Shown: positions 16,374-24,823 of the stretch, piece after piece
Layout: the number at the start of each line of letters is the position of its first letter
Position numbering within the stretch: the first letter of the stretch is position 1
NCBI RefSeq assembly: GCF_019635515.1
Contig: NZ_JAHBZI010000001.1
Span: 2,046,001 to 2,110,000, forward strand
DNA length: 64,000 nt
From: Sphingomonas sp.
GTDB taxonomy: Bacteria > Pseudomonadota > Alphaproteobacteria > Sphingomonadales > Sphingomonadaceae
Direction of reading: 5' to 3'
Notes under the pieces: model-generated
Seen by the model: the letters and a program-made list of their open reading frames with translations, nothing else
The model's database searches: none
What the model was told of the DNA's origin: nothing
Made by a program: the position numbers and the translations under genes

Positions 16374-18188
16374 TCACCAGCCCTTGGGCTGGCCCTTGTT
16401 CTGCTTGTCGAGCCAAGCCTTTAGCGGCGCGAAATATTCGGCCATCGCCTTGCCCGACATTTCGCGGCTGCCGGTGAACGCCTGCAGCGCATCGGGCCAC
16501 GGCTTGGAGGCGCCCATTTCGAGCATCTTGTTGAGCTTGGCGCCGACTTCCTTGTTGCCGAAGAACGAGCAGCGATGCAGCGGCCCCTTCCAGCCAGCCT
16601 GATCGCACGCCGCCTTGTAGAACTGGAACTGGAGCACCCGCGCGAGGAAGTAGCGGGCATAGGGCGTGTTGTTCGGGATGTGATATTTGGCGCCCGGATC
16701 GAATTTGGTCTCGTCGCGCGCCACCGGCGGCACGATGCCCTGATAATCGAGCCGCAGCTTGTTCCAGCCGGCTTCATAGCCGCCGGTCGGGATCGAGCCG
16801 TCGAACACACCCCAGCGCCATTTGTCGACGATCAGGCCGAACGGCAGAAACGCGACCTTGTCCATCGCCTGACGCAGCAGCAGGCCGATATCCTTGTCGG
16901 CGCTCGGCACCTTGGACTGATCGAGCAGACCGATCTGGACGAGATAATCGGGCGTGATCGACAGCGCGACGAAATCGCCGATCGCCTCGTGGAAGCCGTC
17001 ATTGGCGCCGTTGCGATAGAGCTGGGGCAGCGCCTTGTACGCGCGCTGATAGTAATTGTGGCCAAGCTCGTGATGGATGGTGACGAAGTCGTCCGAGTTG
17101 ACCTTGATGCACATCTTGATGCGCAGATCGTCCTTCTCGTCGATGTCCCAGGCCGAAGCGTGGCACTGCACTTCGCGGTCCCGCGGCTTCAGGAACTGCG
17201 AACGCTCCCAGAAGCTCTCTGGCAGCTTCTCCATGCCGAGCGAGGAATAGAAGCCCTCGCCGGTCTCGACCATCTTCTTCCAGTCATAGCCCTTGGCGGT
17301 GAGCAACTCGCCGACATCGTAACCGAGATCGCCGGCGCCGGCGGGCGCGACGATATCGTAGATATTGCCCCATTCCTGCGCCCACATATTGCCGAGCAGA
17401 TCGGCGCGGATCGGGCCGGTCTTGGGCTGGACCGCATCGCCATATTTCGCATTGAGCTTGGCGCGAACATAGGTGTGGAGCGCGGTGTATAGCGGCTTGA
17501 GATCGTTCCAGATGCCGTCGGTCAGCTTGATGAAATCGGCGGGCGGCATGTCATAGCCCGAGCGCCACATCGCACCGGTATCGGCGAAGCCCAATTCCTT
17601 GGCGCCTTCATTGGCGATGCCGACCATCCTGGCATAATCGCCTCGCATCGGCGCGCCGACCTGATCGTGCCAGCTGACCCACATCTCCTTGAGCTCTTCG
17701 GGGTTGCGGCTCTCGCCCATCGCCGCTTCGATATCGCTGCCGTTAACCGGCTTGCCGTTCAGCGTGCCCTTGCCCTTGCCGTACATCGAGCCGATCCGCG
17801 TCGCGATCGTCGAAAGCTCGTCAGCGGCGCCCGGCCTGGTCGGTGCGGGCAGCGTGATCGCGCCGCGCAGCATGGTCAGTTGGCGCTGCTGCTCGGCGGT
17901 GAGGCCGGCCGCCTTTTGATACTTCGCCGCTTCGAGCGCGTATTTGACCGCCATCTCGGTGCCGCGCGCGCCATATTCGGCGGCGAGCGCATCGCTGTCA
18001 TCGGTGATGTAGGTGGCGTTGATCCATGCGACGCGCGAGGCGGTGAGGTTGAACGCGGTGTACTCGGCTTGCACCTTGTCGATGAACGCCTGTGCCTCGG
18101 CGGCGGTGGGCGCCGCATCCTGGGCATGCGCGGGCGTGAAAGCGAGCATGGCGGCGAGCGCCAGCGTCGAGATGCCGGTACGGATCAT
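16374..18188 (-). CDS. M2-family peptidyl-dipeptidase (ACE-like zinc metallopeptidase)
   Basis: 604-residue secreted zinc peptidase of the angiotensin-converting-enzyme family, expected to remove dipeptides from peptide C-termini in the periplasm. It has a signal peptide (MIRTGISTLALAAMLAFTPAHAQ). The zinc site is HHELGH at residues 372-377, with the downstream glutamate ligand in NDGFHEAIGDFVAL. LYTALHTYVRAKL and a near-C-terminal FYKAACDQAGW also fit. It leads a two-gene unit with the SIMPL gene. An unusual nested inverted repeat lies about 70-115 bp upstream. Confidence 0.93.
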   Translation of the reverse strand: MIRTGISTLALAAMLAFTPAHAQDAAPTAAEAQAFIDKVQAEYTAFNLTASRVAWINATYITDDSDALAAEYGARGTEMAVKYALEAAKYQKAAGLTAEQQRQLTMLRGAITLPAPTRPGAADELSTIATRIGSMYGKGKGTLNGKPVNGSDIEAAMGESRNPEELKEMWVSWHDQVGAPMRGDYARMVGIANEGAKELGFADTGAMWRSGYDMPPADFIKLTDGIWNDLKPLYTALHTYVRAKLNAKYGDAVQPKTGPIRADLLGNMWAQEWGNIYDIVAPAGAGDLGYDVGELLTAKGYDWKKMVETGEGFYSSLGMEKLPESFWERSQFLKPRDREVQCHASAWDIDEKDDLRIKMCIKVNSDDFVTIHHELGHNYYQRAYKALPQLYRNGANDGFHEAIGDFVALSITPDYLVQIGLLDQSKVPSADKDIGLLLRQAMDKVAFLPFGLIVDKWRWGVFDGSIPTGGYEAGWNKLRLDYQGIVPPVARDETKFDPGAKYHIPNNTPYARYFLARVLQFQFYKAACDQAGWKGPLHRCSFFGNKEVGAKLNKMLEMGASKPWPDALQAFTGSREMSGKAMAEYFAPLKAWLDKQNKGQPKGW

Positions 18189-18258
18189 GGGAAGCCTCTC
18201 AGGTCTTGTATCTGGATGACACGGACACTGCGCGCGGGGCGGAGACCCGTCAAGCGGC

Positions 18259-18304
18259 GCGAATGTTGAGGAAGTTTAGTGTTTTTGGGGGACTAAACAT
18301 TCGC
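18259..18304. promoter_or_regulatory. Nested, mutually exclusive inverted repeats upstream of the M2 peptidase
   Basis: GTTTAGT (18274-18280) pairs with ACTAAAC (18292-18298), while GCGAATGTT (18259-18267) pairs with AACATTCGC (18296-18304). The two right arms overlap, so only one hairpin could form at a time. The region is AT-rich relative to its surroundings and lies between the M2 start (18188) and the repeat at 18424. It could be an operator or a leader switch. The rest of 18189-18423 shows no gene. Confidence 0.4.
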
Positions 18305-18423
18305 GAATGGTCCCAAAGGTCGCGGTGACCATGGGGGTGCCGGATCGACGATTGCAAAGAGCGGGCGGCAGTGCCGACCGCATTAGCCAAGCAGGCGAAA
18401 TCCTACATTGCAAGCGTCTCAAA

Positions 18424-18543
18424 TCCTCCCCCATTGGGGGAGGTGGCGGGCGCAGCCCGACGGAGGGGGCTTGCCGCGAGCGGTGTCGTTTGCGGCGAAC
18501 CCCCTCCACCGCTTCGCGGTCCCCCTCCCCCTCGGGGAGAGGA
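18424..18543. repeat. Type A intergenic inverted repeat, copy 2
   Basis: Same architecture as 8264-8383: terminal CCTCCCCC-loop-GGGGGAGG hairpins, a GACGGAGGGGG inner arm and a CCCCCTCCACCGCTTCGC arm. It abuts the stop codon of the alpha/beta hydrolase gene, so it may serve as that gene's 3' hairpin. Confidence 0.9.
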
Positions 18544-18544
18544 T

Positions 18545-19294
18545 TTATTCGCTCAGGAAATCGGCGATGGCCTGGCCCAGCTCAGGCCGGGTCACGGCGC
18601 TCATATGGTTGCCGGGGATCGACTGGAAGCGGCCCCGCGGCAGCAGATCGGCGACCGCCTGACCCGAGCCATTATCGTCATCATCCTCGCCGGTGACGAT
18701 GAGCACCGGCACCTGAATCGCGGCGATCTCGGTGCGCGAGGTATCGACGAAGGTCTCAAGGATATTGAGCAGCGCCTGGGGATCGCCCTTGGTGGTCTTG
18801 AGGAACGCCTCGGTCAGCCATTCCGGGGTGCCGCGCTCGAAGCTGCCGAGATTGGTCAGCACCCGCCGGAAATAGCCGCCGCGCCCCTGCGTATCGACCA
18901 GTCCCGATAGCCCCATGCCACAGAGCACCGCACGGCGCGGCGTCGCGCCATTGACCAGCATCCGCAGCGCGGTACGCGCGCCGAGCGAATAGCCGGCAAG
19001 GTCGTAATCGGTGAGGCCGAGATGCTCGATCAGCGCGAAGCCGTCGCGCATCAGCACATCGGGCGGATAGGCGGCGAGATCGTGCGGCTTGTCGCTGAGG
19101 CCGTGCCCGCGCAGATCGGGCATGATCACGCGGAAGCCCCTGGCGGCGAGCTTCTCCGCATGCCCGTATTTGATCCAGTTGACCGCCGCGGTGGAGAAAT
19201 AGCCGTGGATCAGCACGACCGGCCGCCCCTCCCCCATCTCGGTGAAGGCCAGCTCGACGCCGTCGAAGCTGGTGAAGCGGTGCGTCTCGATCAT
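18545..19294 (-). CDS. Alpha/beta hydrolase
   Basis: 249-residue alpha/beta-hydrolase-fold enzyme. The oxyanion strand is VVLIHGYFS, MPDLRGHGLSDKP follows, the nucleophile elbow is LAGYSLGAR (catalytic Ser), the acid lies in VLIVTGEDDDDNG and the histidine in IPGNHMSAV. The substrate cannot be told from sequence. The ATG at 19292-19294 overlaps the stop of the upstream gene (ATGA), so I use it although the frame opens at 19612. The upstream codons are shadow of the neighbour. Confidence 0.9.
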   Translation of the reverse strand: MIETHRFTSFDGVELAFTEMGEGRPVVLIHGYFSTAAVNWIKYGHAEKLAARGFRVIMPDLRGHGLSDKPHDLAAYPPDVLMRDGFALIEHLGLTDYDLAGYSLGARTALRMLVNGATPRRAVLCGMGLSGLVDTQGRGGYFRRVLTNLGSFERGTPEWLTEAFLKTTKGDPQALLNILETFVDTSRTEIAAIQVPVLIVTGEDDDDNGSGQAVADLLPRGRFQSIPGNHMSAVTRPELGQAIADFLSE

Positions 19295-19740
19295 TCGAAA
19301 TCGATCCCGCAGAGCGAGAACACCATACGCAGATTTTCGAAGACGCTCTTGCCGTAATTGGCGGGCGCCTGGAGCCCCCAATGCCAGTTGCGCATGAAGC
19401 TGGGATCCTTGAGCTGGAACTCGATCATGTCGCCGTTCCGCTCGATCGTATCGACATTGTTGAAATAGAGATTGATGCCGGACGAGAAGGGAATGCCGCT
19501 GACGCTGTCGTCGAAGCTGATGTACATCGAGCAACCATTCTCGAACGAGACCGACTTGATCGGCGCGGAAACCGGCGCGACGGGGCCGGAATCGTTCGTG
19601 GCTTGCGACCACCAGATCCGCGAATTGGGCGCGGCGCGCATCAGATCGTTGTAATAGGTCACGCCCTGCGCCGCAGCAGCTCCGGGCGCCGCAGTCACGG
19701 CGAGCACGAGGGCAGCCAGTGCATATCTCATCGCCATCAT
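19291..19740 (-). CDS. Secreted protein of unknown function
   Basis: About 149 residues with a signal peptide (MRYALAALVLAVTAAPGAAAAQ) and a mature domain rich in aromatic and polar residues: YYNDLMRAAPNSRIWWSQ, FENGCSMYISFDDSVSGIPF, INLYFNNVDTIERNGDMIEF. Cys residues in NGCSMY and the final LCGIDFE could form a disulfide. I do not recognise the family. The start is taken at the first of two adjacent ATGs, 7 nt after a GGAG. It sits 4 bp after the GFA gene and overlaps the hydrolase by 4 bp, so the three probably form an operon. Confidence 0.75.
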   Translation of the reverse strand: MMAMRYALAALVLAVTAAPGAAAAQGVTYYNDLMRAAPNSRIWWSQATNDSGPVAPVSAPIKSVSFENGCSMYISFDDSVSGIPFSSGINLYFNNVDTIERNGDMIEFQLKDPSFMRNWHWGLQAPANYGKSVFENLRMVFSLCGIDFE

Positions 19741-19744
19741 CGCC

Positions 19745-20188
19745 TCACTCCGGCAGCTTGCCCGTCGCATCCATCCAGCGCTTGACCATGCTCGGGTTCT
19801 CGTTCGTCCGTTCCGCGGGCAGGTGGCCGGTGTCAAGCCAGTCGCGGTGCCAGCTCTCGCAACCCGAATGCTCGACCGGCTTGAAACGCCACGGATCGTC
19901 GAAGCTGCCGACGGTCAGGTCCATATAGGGGTGACCATGCGCCTCGTAGGTAAGCGGGGTGCCGCACTGCGCGCAAAAGCCGCGCTGGGCGATCGCGGAG
20001 CTGGCGTAGCGATCGGGCTCGCGCTCCCAGCTTACCGCCGATCTCGGGAAATTCTTGAAGGCGATCGAGACGCCCCCGGTGGCGCGCTGGCACATCCGGC
20101 AATGGCAGAGATAAGCCTCGTCATTGTCGACGAGCACCCGGTACCGCACCCGCCCGCACTGGCATCCACCGGCCATTTCCTCGCTCAC
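19745..20188 (-). CDS. GFA-family zinc protein (glutathione-dependent formaldehyde-activating-like)
   Basis: 147 residues of the GFA/CENP-V zinc-binding fold. Cysteine ligands are visible in GGCQCGRVRY, LCHCRMCQRATG and FCAQCGTPLTY. Family members bind zinc structurally; some condense formaldehyde with glutathione, but most are uncharacterised. I choose a GTG start at 20186-20188 because GGAGGG lies 8 nt upstream; an ATG four codons later lacks a site. It is divergent from marR, and the shared intergenic region contains the marR operator. Confidence 0.85.
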   Translation of the reverse strand: MSEEMAGGCQCGRVRYRVLVDNDEAYLCHCRMCQRATGGVSIAFKNFPRSAVSWEREPDRYASSAIAQRGFCAQCGTPLTYEAHGHPYMDLTVGSFDDPWRFKPVEHSGCESWHRDWLDTGHLPAERTNENPSMVKRWMDATGKLPE

Positions 20189-20233
20189 GCCCGCTTCCCT
20201 CCGGTTGCCAAAGCTGCAATTGCTGCATCGCAC

Positions 20234-20261
20234 AATTGCAATCCAGTTGCGGATTGCAATT
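20234..20261. promoter_or_regulatory. Inverted-repeat operator of the marR-emrAB operon
   Basis: AATTGCAATCC (20234-20244) and GGATTGCAATT (20251-20261) form a perfect 11-bp inverted repeat around a 6-bp centre, just upstream of marR. A further GCAATTG half-site lies near 20217. Such a dyad overlapping the promoter is typical of MarR autoregulation. TTGCAA within it could serve as the -35 element. Confidence 0.8.
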
Positions 20262-20279
20262 CATAACTATGCTTATTAT

Positions 20280-20735
20280 ATGCACCGCATGACCGGCAAT
20301 CTAGGCTTCCTGATGAGCGATGTCTCGCGCCTGATGCGGCGGCGCTTCGACGAGCGCGCCCGCACCAGCGGCGCGACCGGGGCGCAGTGGCGCACGCTCA
20401 AGATTCTCGAGCGCAGTGAGGGCCTCAATCAGGGCCAACTCGCGGACATGCTCGAAGTCGAGCCGATCACCGCCTGCCGGATGATCGACCGACTGGAGGA
20501 AGCCGGGCTGGTCGAGCGCCGCCGCGATCCCGCCGATCGCCGCGCCTGGCGCATCTTCCTGACCGGCAAGGCCCGTCCGGTGTTGACCGAGCTCAAGGAT
20601 ATTGCCGGCGGAATGATCGAAGAGGCGCTTCAGGGGTTATCCGCCCGGCAGCGCGAGGAACTGATCGGATCGCTCAACGCGATCCGCGCGAATATGACCC
20701 ACACGCATGAAGGCAATGAGGCCGCAAATGGCTGA
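20280..20735 (+). CDS. MarR-family transcriptional regulator
   Basis: About 151-residue winged-helix repressor, probably sensing a toxic small molecule and derepressing the efflux genes behind it. The core reads GAQWRTLKILERSEG, NQGQLADMLEVEPITACRMI (recognition helix) and RRDPADRRAWRIFLT (wing). The start is uncertain: ATGs at 20280 and 20289 lack a ribosome-binding site and sit close to the likely promoter, so the mRNA may be leaderless. Its 3' end overlaps emrA by 8 bp. Confidence 0.9.
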   Translation: MHRMTGNLGFLMSDVSRLMRRRFDERARTSGATGAQWRTLKILERSEGLNQGQLADMLEVEPITACRMIDRLEEAGLVERRRDPADRRAWRIFLTGKARPVLTELKDIAGGMIEEALQGLSARQREELIGSLNAIRANMTHTHEGNEAANG

Positions 20736-21816
20736 CGCAGATCCCAAATTCAACAAGGCGTCCGAGGAGACGATCGTGGTAGAACCCGTGGCCGCGCCCA
20801 CCGAGGAAGTCACCGTCGTGAAGGCCAAACGCAGCTGGCTGCGCCCGCTGCTGATGTTTGGCGTACCGGTGCTGCTGCTGGCGATCGTCGGCTATTTCTA
20901 CATGGCCAGCGGCCGCACCGTTTCGACCGACAACGCCTATGTCAGTCAGGACAAGGTCTCGGTTTCGAGCGACGTCGCCGGGCGCATCGTCAATGTCGCG
21001 GTCAAGGAGAACCAGATCGTCAAGAAAGGCGACCTGCTGTTCGAGATCGATCCCGAGCCCTATCGCATCGCGGTCGCCTCCGCCCAGGCGCAGATCGCCG
21101 CGGCGCAGGTCAACGTCCAGACGCTCCAGACCAGCTATGCCGGCACCGGCGCCAGCATCCAGGCGGCGCGCGACAGCCTGCAGGCGGCGCAGCAGGACTA
21201 TTCCCGCCAGGCCGAGCTGATGAAGGCCGGCTTCACCACGCGCGCGCGGCTCGAACAGTCCGAGCACGGCGTCGAGCAGGCCCGCGCGGCGGTGTCGCGC
21301 GCCCAGTCCGACGCGGCCGAGGCGCGCTCGAAGCTTTCCACCGGTTCGGCCGGCGAGAACCCGCAGCTCGCCGCCGCGCGCGTCCAGCTCGCCAAGGCGC
21401 AGCTCGATCTCAGCCGCACCAAGGTCTATGCGCCCGTCGATGGCATCGTCAGCCAGTCGGACCGGCTCCAGGTCGGCCAGATGATGATGACCGGCCTTCC
21501 CGCGGTCACCATCGTCCGTGGCTCGGGCGCGTGGCTGGAGGCGAATTTCAAGGAAACCGACCTCAACAAGATGCGCGTGGGCCAGAAGGCCGAAGTCAGC
21601 TTCGATGCCTATCCGGGTCTCAAGCTCAAGGCGCATGTCGCATCGATCGGCGCGGGCACCGGCTCCGAATTCTCGGTGCTCCCCGCCCAGAACGCCAACG
21701 GCAACTGGGTCAAGGTCACCCAGCGCGTGCCGGTACGCATCGCGATCGACGAGAACAGCCCGCGCCCGCTGATCGCCGGTCTCTCCGCCGATGTGACCGT
21801 GAATATCTTGGACTAG
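20728..21816 (+). CDS. emrA: HlyD/EmrA-type membrane fusion protein
   Basis: 362-residue periplasmic adaptor linking an inner-membrane MFS pump to an outer-membrane channel. After a cytosolic tail comes one membrane helix (PLLMFGVPVLLLAIVGYFYM, about 40-60). A lipoyl half-motif follows (STDNAYVSQDKVSVSSDVAG), then an alpha-helical hairpin (about 115-215) and the beta-barrel (VYAPVDGIVSQSDRLQVGQM). The ATG at 20728 has a GAGG nearby and overlaps the marR stop; ATG 20707 is possible. Partner of the DHA2 pump downstream. Confidence 0.92.
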   Translation: MADADPKFNKASEETIVVEPVAAPTEEVTVVKAKRSWLRPLLMFGVPVLLLAIVGYFYMASGRTVSTDNAYVSQDKVSVSSDVAGRIVNVAVKENQIVKKGDLLFEIDPEPYRIAVASAQAQIAAAQVNVQTLQTSYAGTGASIQAARDSLQAAQQDYSRQAELMKAGFTTRARLEQSEHGVEQARAAVSRAQSDAAEARSKLSTGSAGENPQLAAARVQLAKAQLDLSRTKVYAPVDGIVSQSDRLQVGQMMMTGLPAVTIVRGSGAWLEANFKETDLNKMRVGQKAEVSFDAYPGLKLKAHVASIGAGTGSEFSVLPAQNANGNWVKVTQRVPVRIAIDENSPRPLIAGLSADVTVNILD

Positions 21817-21817
21817 C

Positions 21818-21899
21818 CGTCGCCCCGGCGAAAGCCGGGGTCTCGTGCCCCGCGGCGCGCGCTTGCGGCGCGGGATCCCGGCTCTCGACGGGATGACGA
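21818..21899. repeat. Type B intergenic inverted repeat between emrA and emrB
   Basis: Begins CCGTCGCCCCGGCGAAAGCC and ends CTCTCGACGGGATGACGAA, with hairpins at both ends. Related elements are at 43165-43248, 49628-49708 and 51527-51616. It fills the gap inside an operon, so it may modulate relative expression of the two genes rather than end the transcript. Confidence 0.85.
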
Positions 21900-21909
21900 A
21901 GGAAAATTT

Positions 21910-23502
21910 ATGGCCACCGCCGCCCAACCCGCCGACGACGCCCCCGCCGCCTCTCCGGCCTCCACCGCCGGCGTCGCGGCGCTTCCGGTCACCAATCGCG
22001 GCCTGCTCACCTTTGGCGTGATGCTGGCGACGATCATGCAGATCCTCGACAGCACGATCGCCAACGTCGCGCTTCCGCACATGACGACGGCATTGGGCGC
22101 GAGCGCCGACACGATCACCTGGGTGCTGACCAGCTATATCGTCGCCTCGGCGATCGCGATTCCGATCACCGGCTGGCTCGCCGACCGGATCGGCTCACGC
22201 AACCTGTTCCTCCTCTCGACGCTCGGCTTCATCCTCGCCTCGGCGCTGTGCGGCATGGCCCAGAATCTCGAGCAGATGGTGCTCTTCCGCCTGCTCCAGG
22301 GCATTTCGGCGGCGTTCATGAACCCGCTCAGCCAGACGGTGATGCTCGATATCAATCCGCCCGAGCGCCAGGCCAAGGCGATGGCCATCTGGGGCATGGG
22401 GATCATGGTCGGCCCGATCATGGGGCCGGTGATCGGCGGCTGGCTGACCGACAATTTCAACTGGCGCTGGGTGTTCTACGTCAACCTGCCGCTGGGGGTG
22501 ATCTGCATCGCCATCCTGTGGTGGCTGCTCCCCTCGCGCCCGATCGTCCGGCGCCGCTTCGATATCTTCGGCTTCTCGATGCTGACCCTCGGCATCGCCG
22601 CGCTCCAGCTCATGCTCGATCGCGGCCAGGGCGAGGACTGGCTCGGCTCGACCGAGATCTGGATCGAGATGCTGGTCGCGGGAATCGCGTTGTGGATGTT
22701 CACCGTCCATATGTTCACCGGCAAGCACCCGATGTTCGAGCGCGAGCTGTGGAAGAACCGCAACCTGGTCACCGCGATCGGCTTCATGCTGGTGATCGGC
22801 GTGGTGATGATGGCGACGATGGCGCTGCTGCCCCCGATGCTCCAGAACCTCTACGGCCATTCGGTGCTCGACACCGGCTTGCTGCTGATGCCGCGCGGCG
22901 TCGGCGTGGTGCTGACGATGGCGGTCGCCGCGCAACTCACCCAGCGCGGCTTCGATGCGCGCTGGCTCGTCGCGCTCGGCATGGCGCTGGCCGCCTTCTC
23001 GCTATGGCAGATGACGCACTGGTCGCTGGAAATGGGCACCGGGCCGGTGATCGTCTCGGGCTTCGTCCAGGGGCTCGGCATGGGGCTGGTGTTCATGCCG
23101 CTCCAGGGCATCGCCTTCGCGACGCTGCCGACCCGCTACCGCACGGAAGGCGCGTCGCTGATGAACCTGTCGCGCAACATCGGCGCGTCGGTCGGCATCT
23201 CGCTGGTCACCACGCTCCTCGCCCGCAGCGTCCAGATCAGCCATGCCGACCTGGCGCCCAAGATCAATCCCGAGAACCTCAACATGATGGATCCCGGGCT
23301 GCTCCAGATCCTCGGCGGTTCGGGCGACACGCTGCTGGCGATGGCCAATGCCGAGATCAACCGCCAGGCGATGATGATCGGCTATCTCAACGATTTCTAC
23401 GCGATGATGATCGTGACCGCGCTGTCGGTGCCGCTGGTGATCTTCCTGCGCAAGCCCAAGGGCCCGGCGGCCAAGCCCGACGCCAGCGCGATGGGGCATT
23501 GA
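21910..23502 (+). CDS. emrB: DHA2-family MFS multidrug efflux transporter (EmrB/QacA type)
   Basis: 530-residue proton antiporter with 14 predicted membrane segments. Family motifs are visible: QILDSTIANVALPHMTTALG in segment 1, WVLTSYIVASAIAIPITGWL with GWLADRIGSRNLF (motif A) and MGPVIGGWLTDNFNWRWVF (motif C region). With EmrA and an outer-membrane channel not encoded here it should export hydrophobic drugs or uncouplers. Last gene of the marR operon, followed by a strong hairpin. Confidence 0.93.
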   Translation: MATAAQPADDAPAASPASTAGVAALPVTNRGLLTFGVMLATIMQILDSTIANVALPHMTTALGASADTITWVLTSYIVASAIAIPITGWLADRIGSRNLFLLSTLGFILASALCGMAQNLEQMVLFRLLQGISAAFMNPLSQTVMLDINPPERQAKAMAIWGMGIMVGPIMGPVIGGWLTDNFNWRWVFYVNLPLGVICIAILWWLLPSRPIVRRRFDIFGFSMLTLGIAALQLMLDRGQGEDWLGSTEIWIEMLVAGIALWMFTVHMFTGKHPMFERELWKNRNLVTAIGFMLVIGVVMMATMALLPPMLQNLYGHSVLDTGLLLMPRGVGVVLTMAVAAQLTQRGFDARWLVALGMALAAFSLWQMTHWSLEMGTGPVIVSGFVQGLGMGLVFMPLQGIAFATLPTRYRTEGASLMNLSRNIGASVGISLVTTLLARSVQISHADLAPKINPENLNMMDPGLLQILGGSGDTLLAMANAEINRQAMMIGYLNDFYAMMIVTALSVPLVIFLRKPKGPAAKPDASAMGH

Positions 23503-23506
23503 ACGG

Positions 23507-23544
23507 GCCGCCCCGGTGCGCGAACCGGGGCGGCGTTCCGTTTA
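23507..23544. terminator. Bidirectional terminator between emrB and asd
   Basis: A perfect 11-bp stem (GCCGCCCCGGT with ACCGGGGCGGC) lies 5 bp after the emrB stop and is followed by GTTCCGTTT on the plus strand. The convergent asd gene ends at 23551, so the same hairpin could stop both transcripts. Confidence 0.85.
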
Positions 23545-23550
23545 GCGCGA

Positions 23551-24579
23551 TCAGGCGGCCTTCTTCAGGTGCCGCCGGCCGAGCAGCTCCGCGATCTGCA
23601 CCGCGTTGAGCGCGGCGCCCTTGCGGAGATTGTCGCTGACGCACCACAGCGACAGCCCGTTATCGACGGTCGAATCCTCGCGGACGCGGCTGACATAGGT
23701 GGCGTATTCGCCGACGCATTCGACCGGCGTGACATAGCCGCCATCCTCATGCTTATCGACGAGCATCACGCCCGGCGCCTCGCGCAGGATGGTCTTGGCT
23801 TCCTCGGCCGAGATCTCTTCCTCGAACTCGATGTTGATCGCTTCCGAATGGCCGACGAAGACGGGCACGCGCACGCAAGTGGCGGTGACCTTGATCTTCG
23901 GATCGAGAATCTTCTTGGTCTCGACCACCATCTTCCATTCCTCCTTGGTCGAGCCGTCTTCCAGGAAGCTGTCGATATGGGGGATGACGTTGAAGGCGAT
24001 CTGCTTGGTGAACTTCTTCGGCTCCGCCGAATCGCCAACGAAGATGTTGCGCGACTGCTCGAACAGCTCGTCCATCCCCGCCTTGCCGGCGCCGGAGACC
24101 GACTGATAGGTCGCGACGACGACGCGCTTGATTTTCGCCTTGTCGTGCAAGGGCTTCAGCGCGACGACCATCTGCGCGGTCGAGCAGTTCGGATTGGCGA
24201 TGATGCCCTTCTTCCTGTAGCCGTCGATCGCCTCCGGGTTCACCTCGGGCACGATCAGCGGCACGTCCGGGTCCATGCGATAGAGCGAGGCATTGTCGAT
24301 CACGGTGCAGCCCGCCGCGGCGAAGCGCGGGGCGTGGGCCTTCGACCCGTCCGAGCCGATCGCGAAGATCGCCATGTCCCATCCGGCGGGATCGAAATGC
24401 TCGATATTCTGGACCTTATACTGTTTCCCGGTCTCGCCGAAATCGACCATGTCACCGGTCGAGCGCGAGCTCGCCAGCACGGCGAGATCGTCGATCGGGA
24501 ATTCCCGCTCGGCCAGGATGTTCAGCACTTCGCGCCCGACATTGCCGGTGGCGCCTGCGACGACGACACGGTAGCCCAT
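23551..24579 (-). CDS. asd: Aspartate-semialdehyde dehydrogenase
   Basis: Reduces aspartyl phosphate to aspartate semialdehyde with NADPH, the branch point to lysine/diaminopimelate, methionine and threonine. The 342-residue protein begins MGYRVVVAGATGNVGREVL (Rossmann motif). The catalytic cysteine is Cys132 in IANPNCSTAQM, followed by YQSVSGAGKAGMDEL and the basic/histidine site in VRVPVFVGHSEAIN. The open frame extends to 24912, but the family starts at the ATG 24577-24579. Cytosolic, monocistronic. Confidence 0.96.
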   Translation of the reverse strand: MGYRVVVAGATGNVGREVLNILAEREFPIDDLAVLASSRSTGDMVDFGETGKQYKVQNIEHFDPAGWDMAIFAIGSDGSKAHAPRFAAAGCTVIDNASLYRMDPDVPLIVPEVNPEAIDGYRKKGIIANPNCSTAQMVVALKPLHDKAKIKRVVVATYQSVSGAGKAGMDELFEQSRNIFVGDSAEPKKFTKQIAFNVIPHIDSFLEDGSTKEEWKMVVETKKILDPKIKVTATCVRVPVFVGHSEAINIEFEEEISAEEAKTILREAPGVMLVDKHEDGGYVTPVECVGEYATYVSRVREDSTVDNGLSLWCVSDNLRKGAALNAVQIAELLGRRHLKKAA

Positions 24580-24714
24580 TTTCGGTCCTTTCAGGTCCGC
24601 ACGCTCAGGTAGCGGCGGGATGCTCTTTGGTGTGGATTGGTGCGGAATGCGAGTGCATTCCTGTACTTCGCGGCAAAACGACAGCCTGCGCCCGGATTTA
24701 CGGGCGGGCGGTAA

Positions 24715-24735
24715 TTCGTTTGCTAGTTCGTTTGC
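24715..24735. repeat. Short direct repeat upstream of asd
   Basis: TTCGTTTGC occurs at 24715-24723 and again at 24727-24735, a 12-bp period, about 135 bp upstream of the asd start. One helical turn spacing would suit a regulator bound in tandem. No regulator is identified. Confidence 0.35.
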
Positions 24736-24823
24736 GAAGCATGGGCGCCGCCTAGCAGACCGAAAGCTGCGTGGCGAGGGCGATTCGTGAAAGAAAAACT
24801 TACAAGCAATCGCCCCCCGCTCT

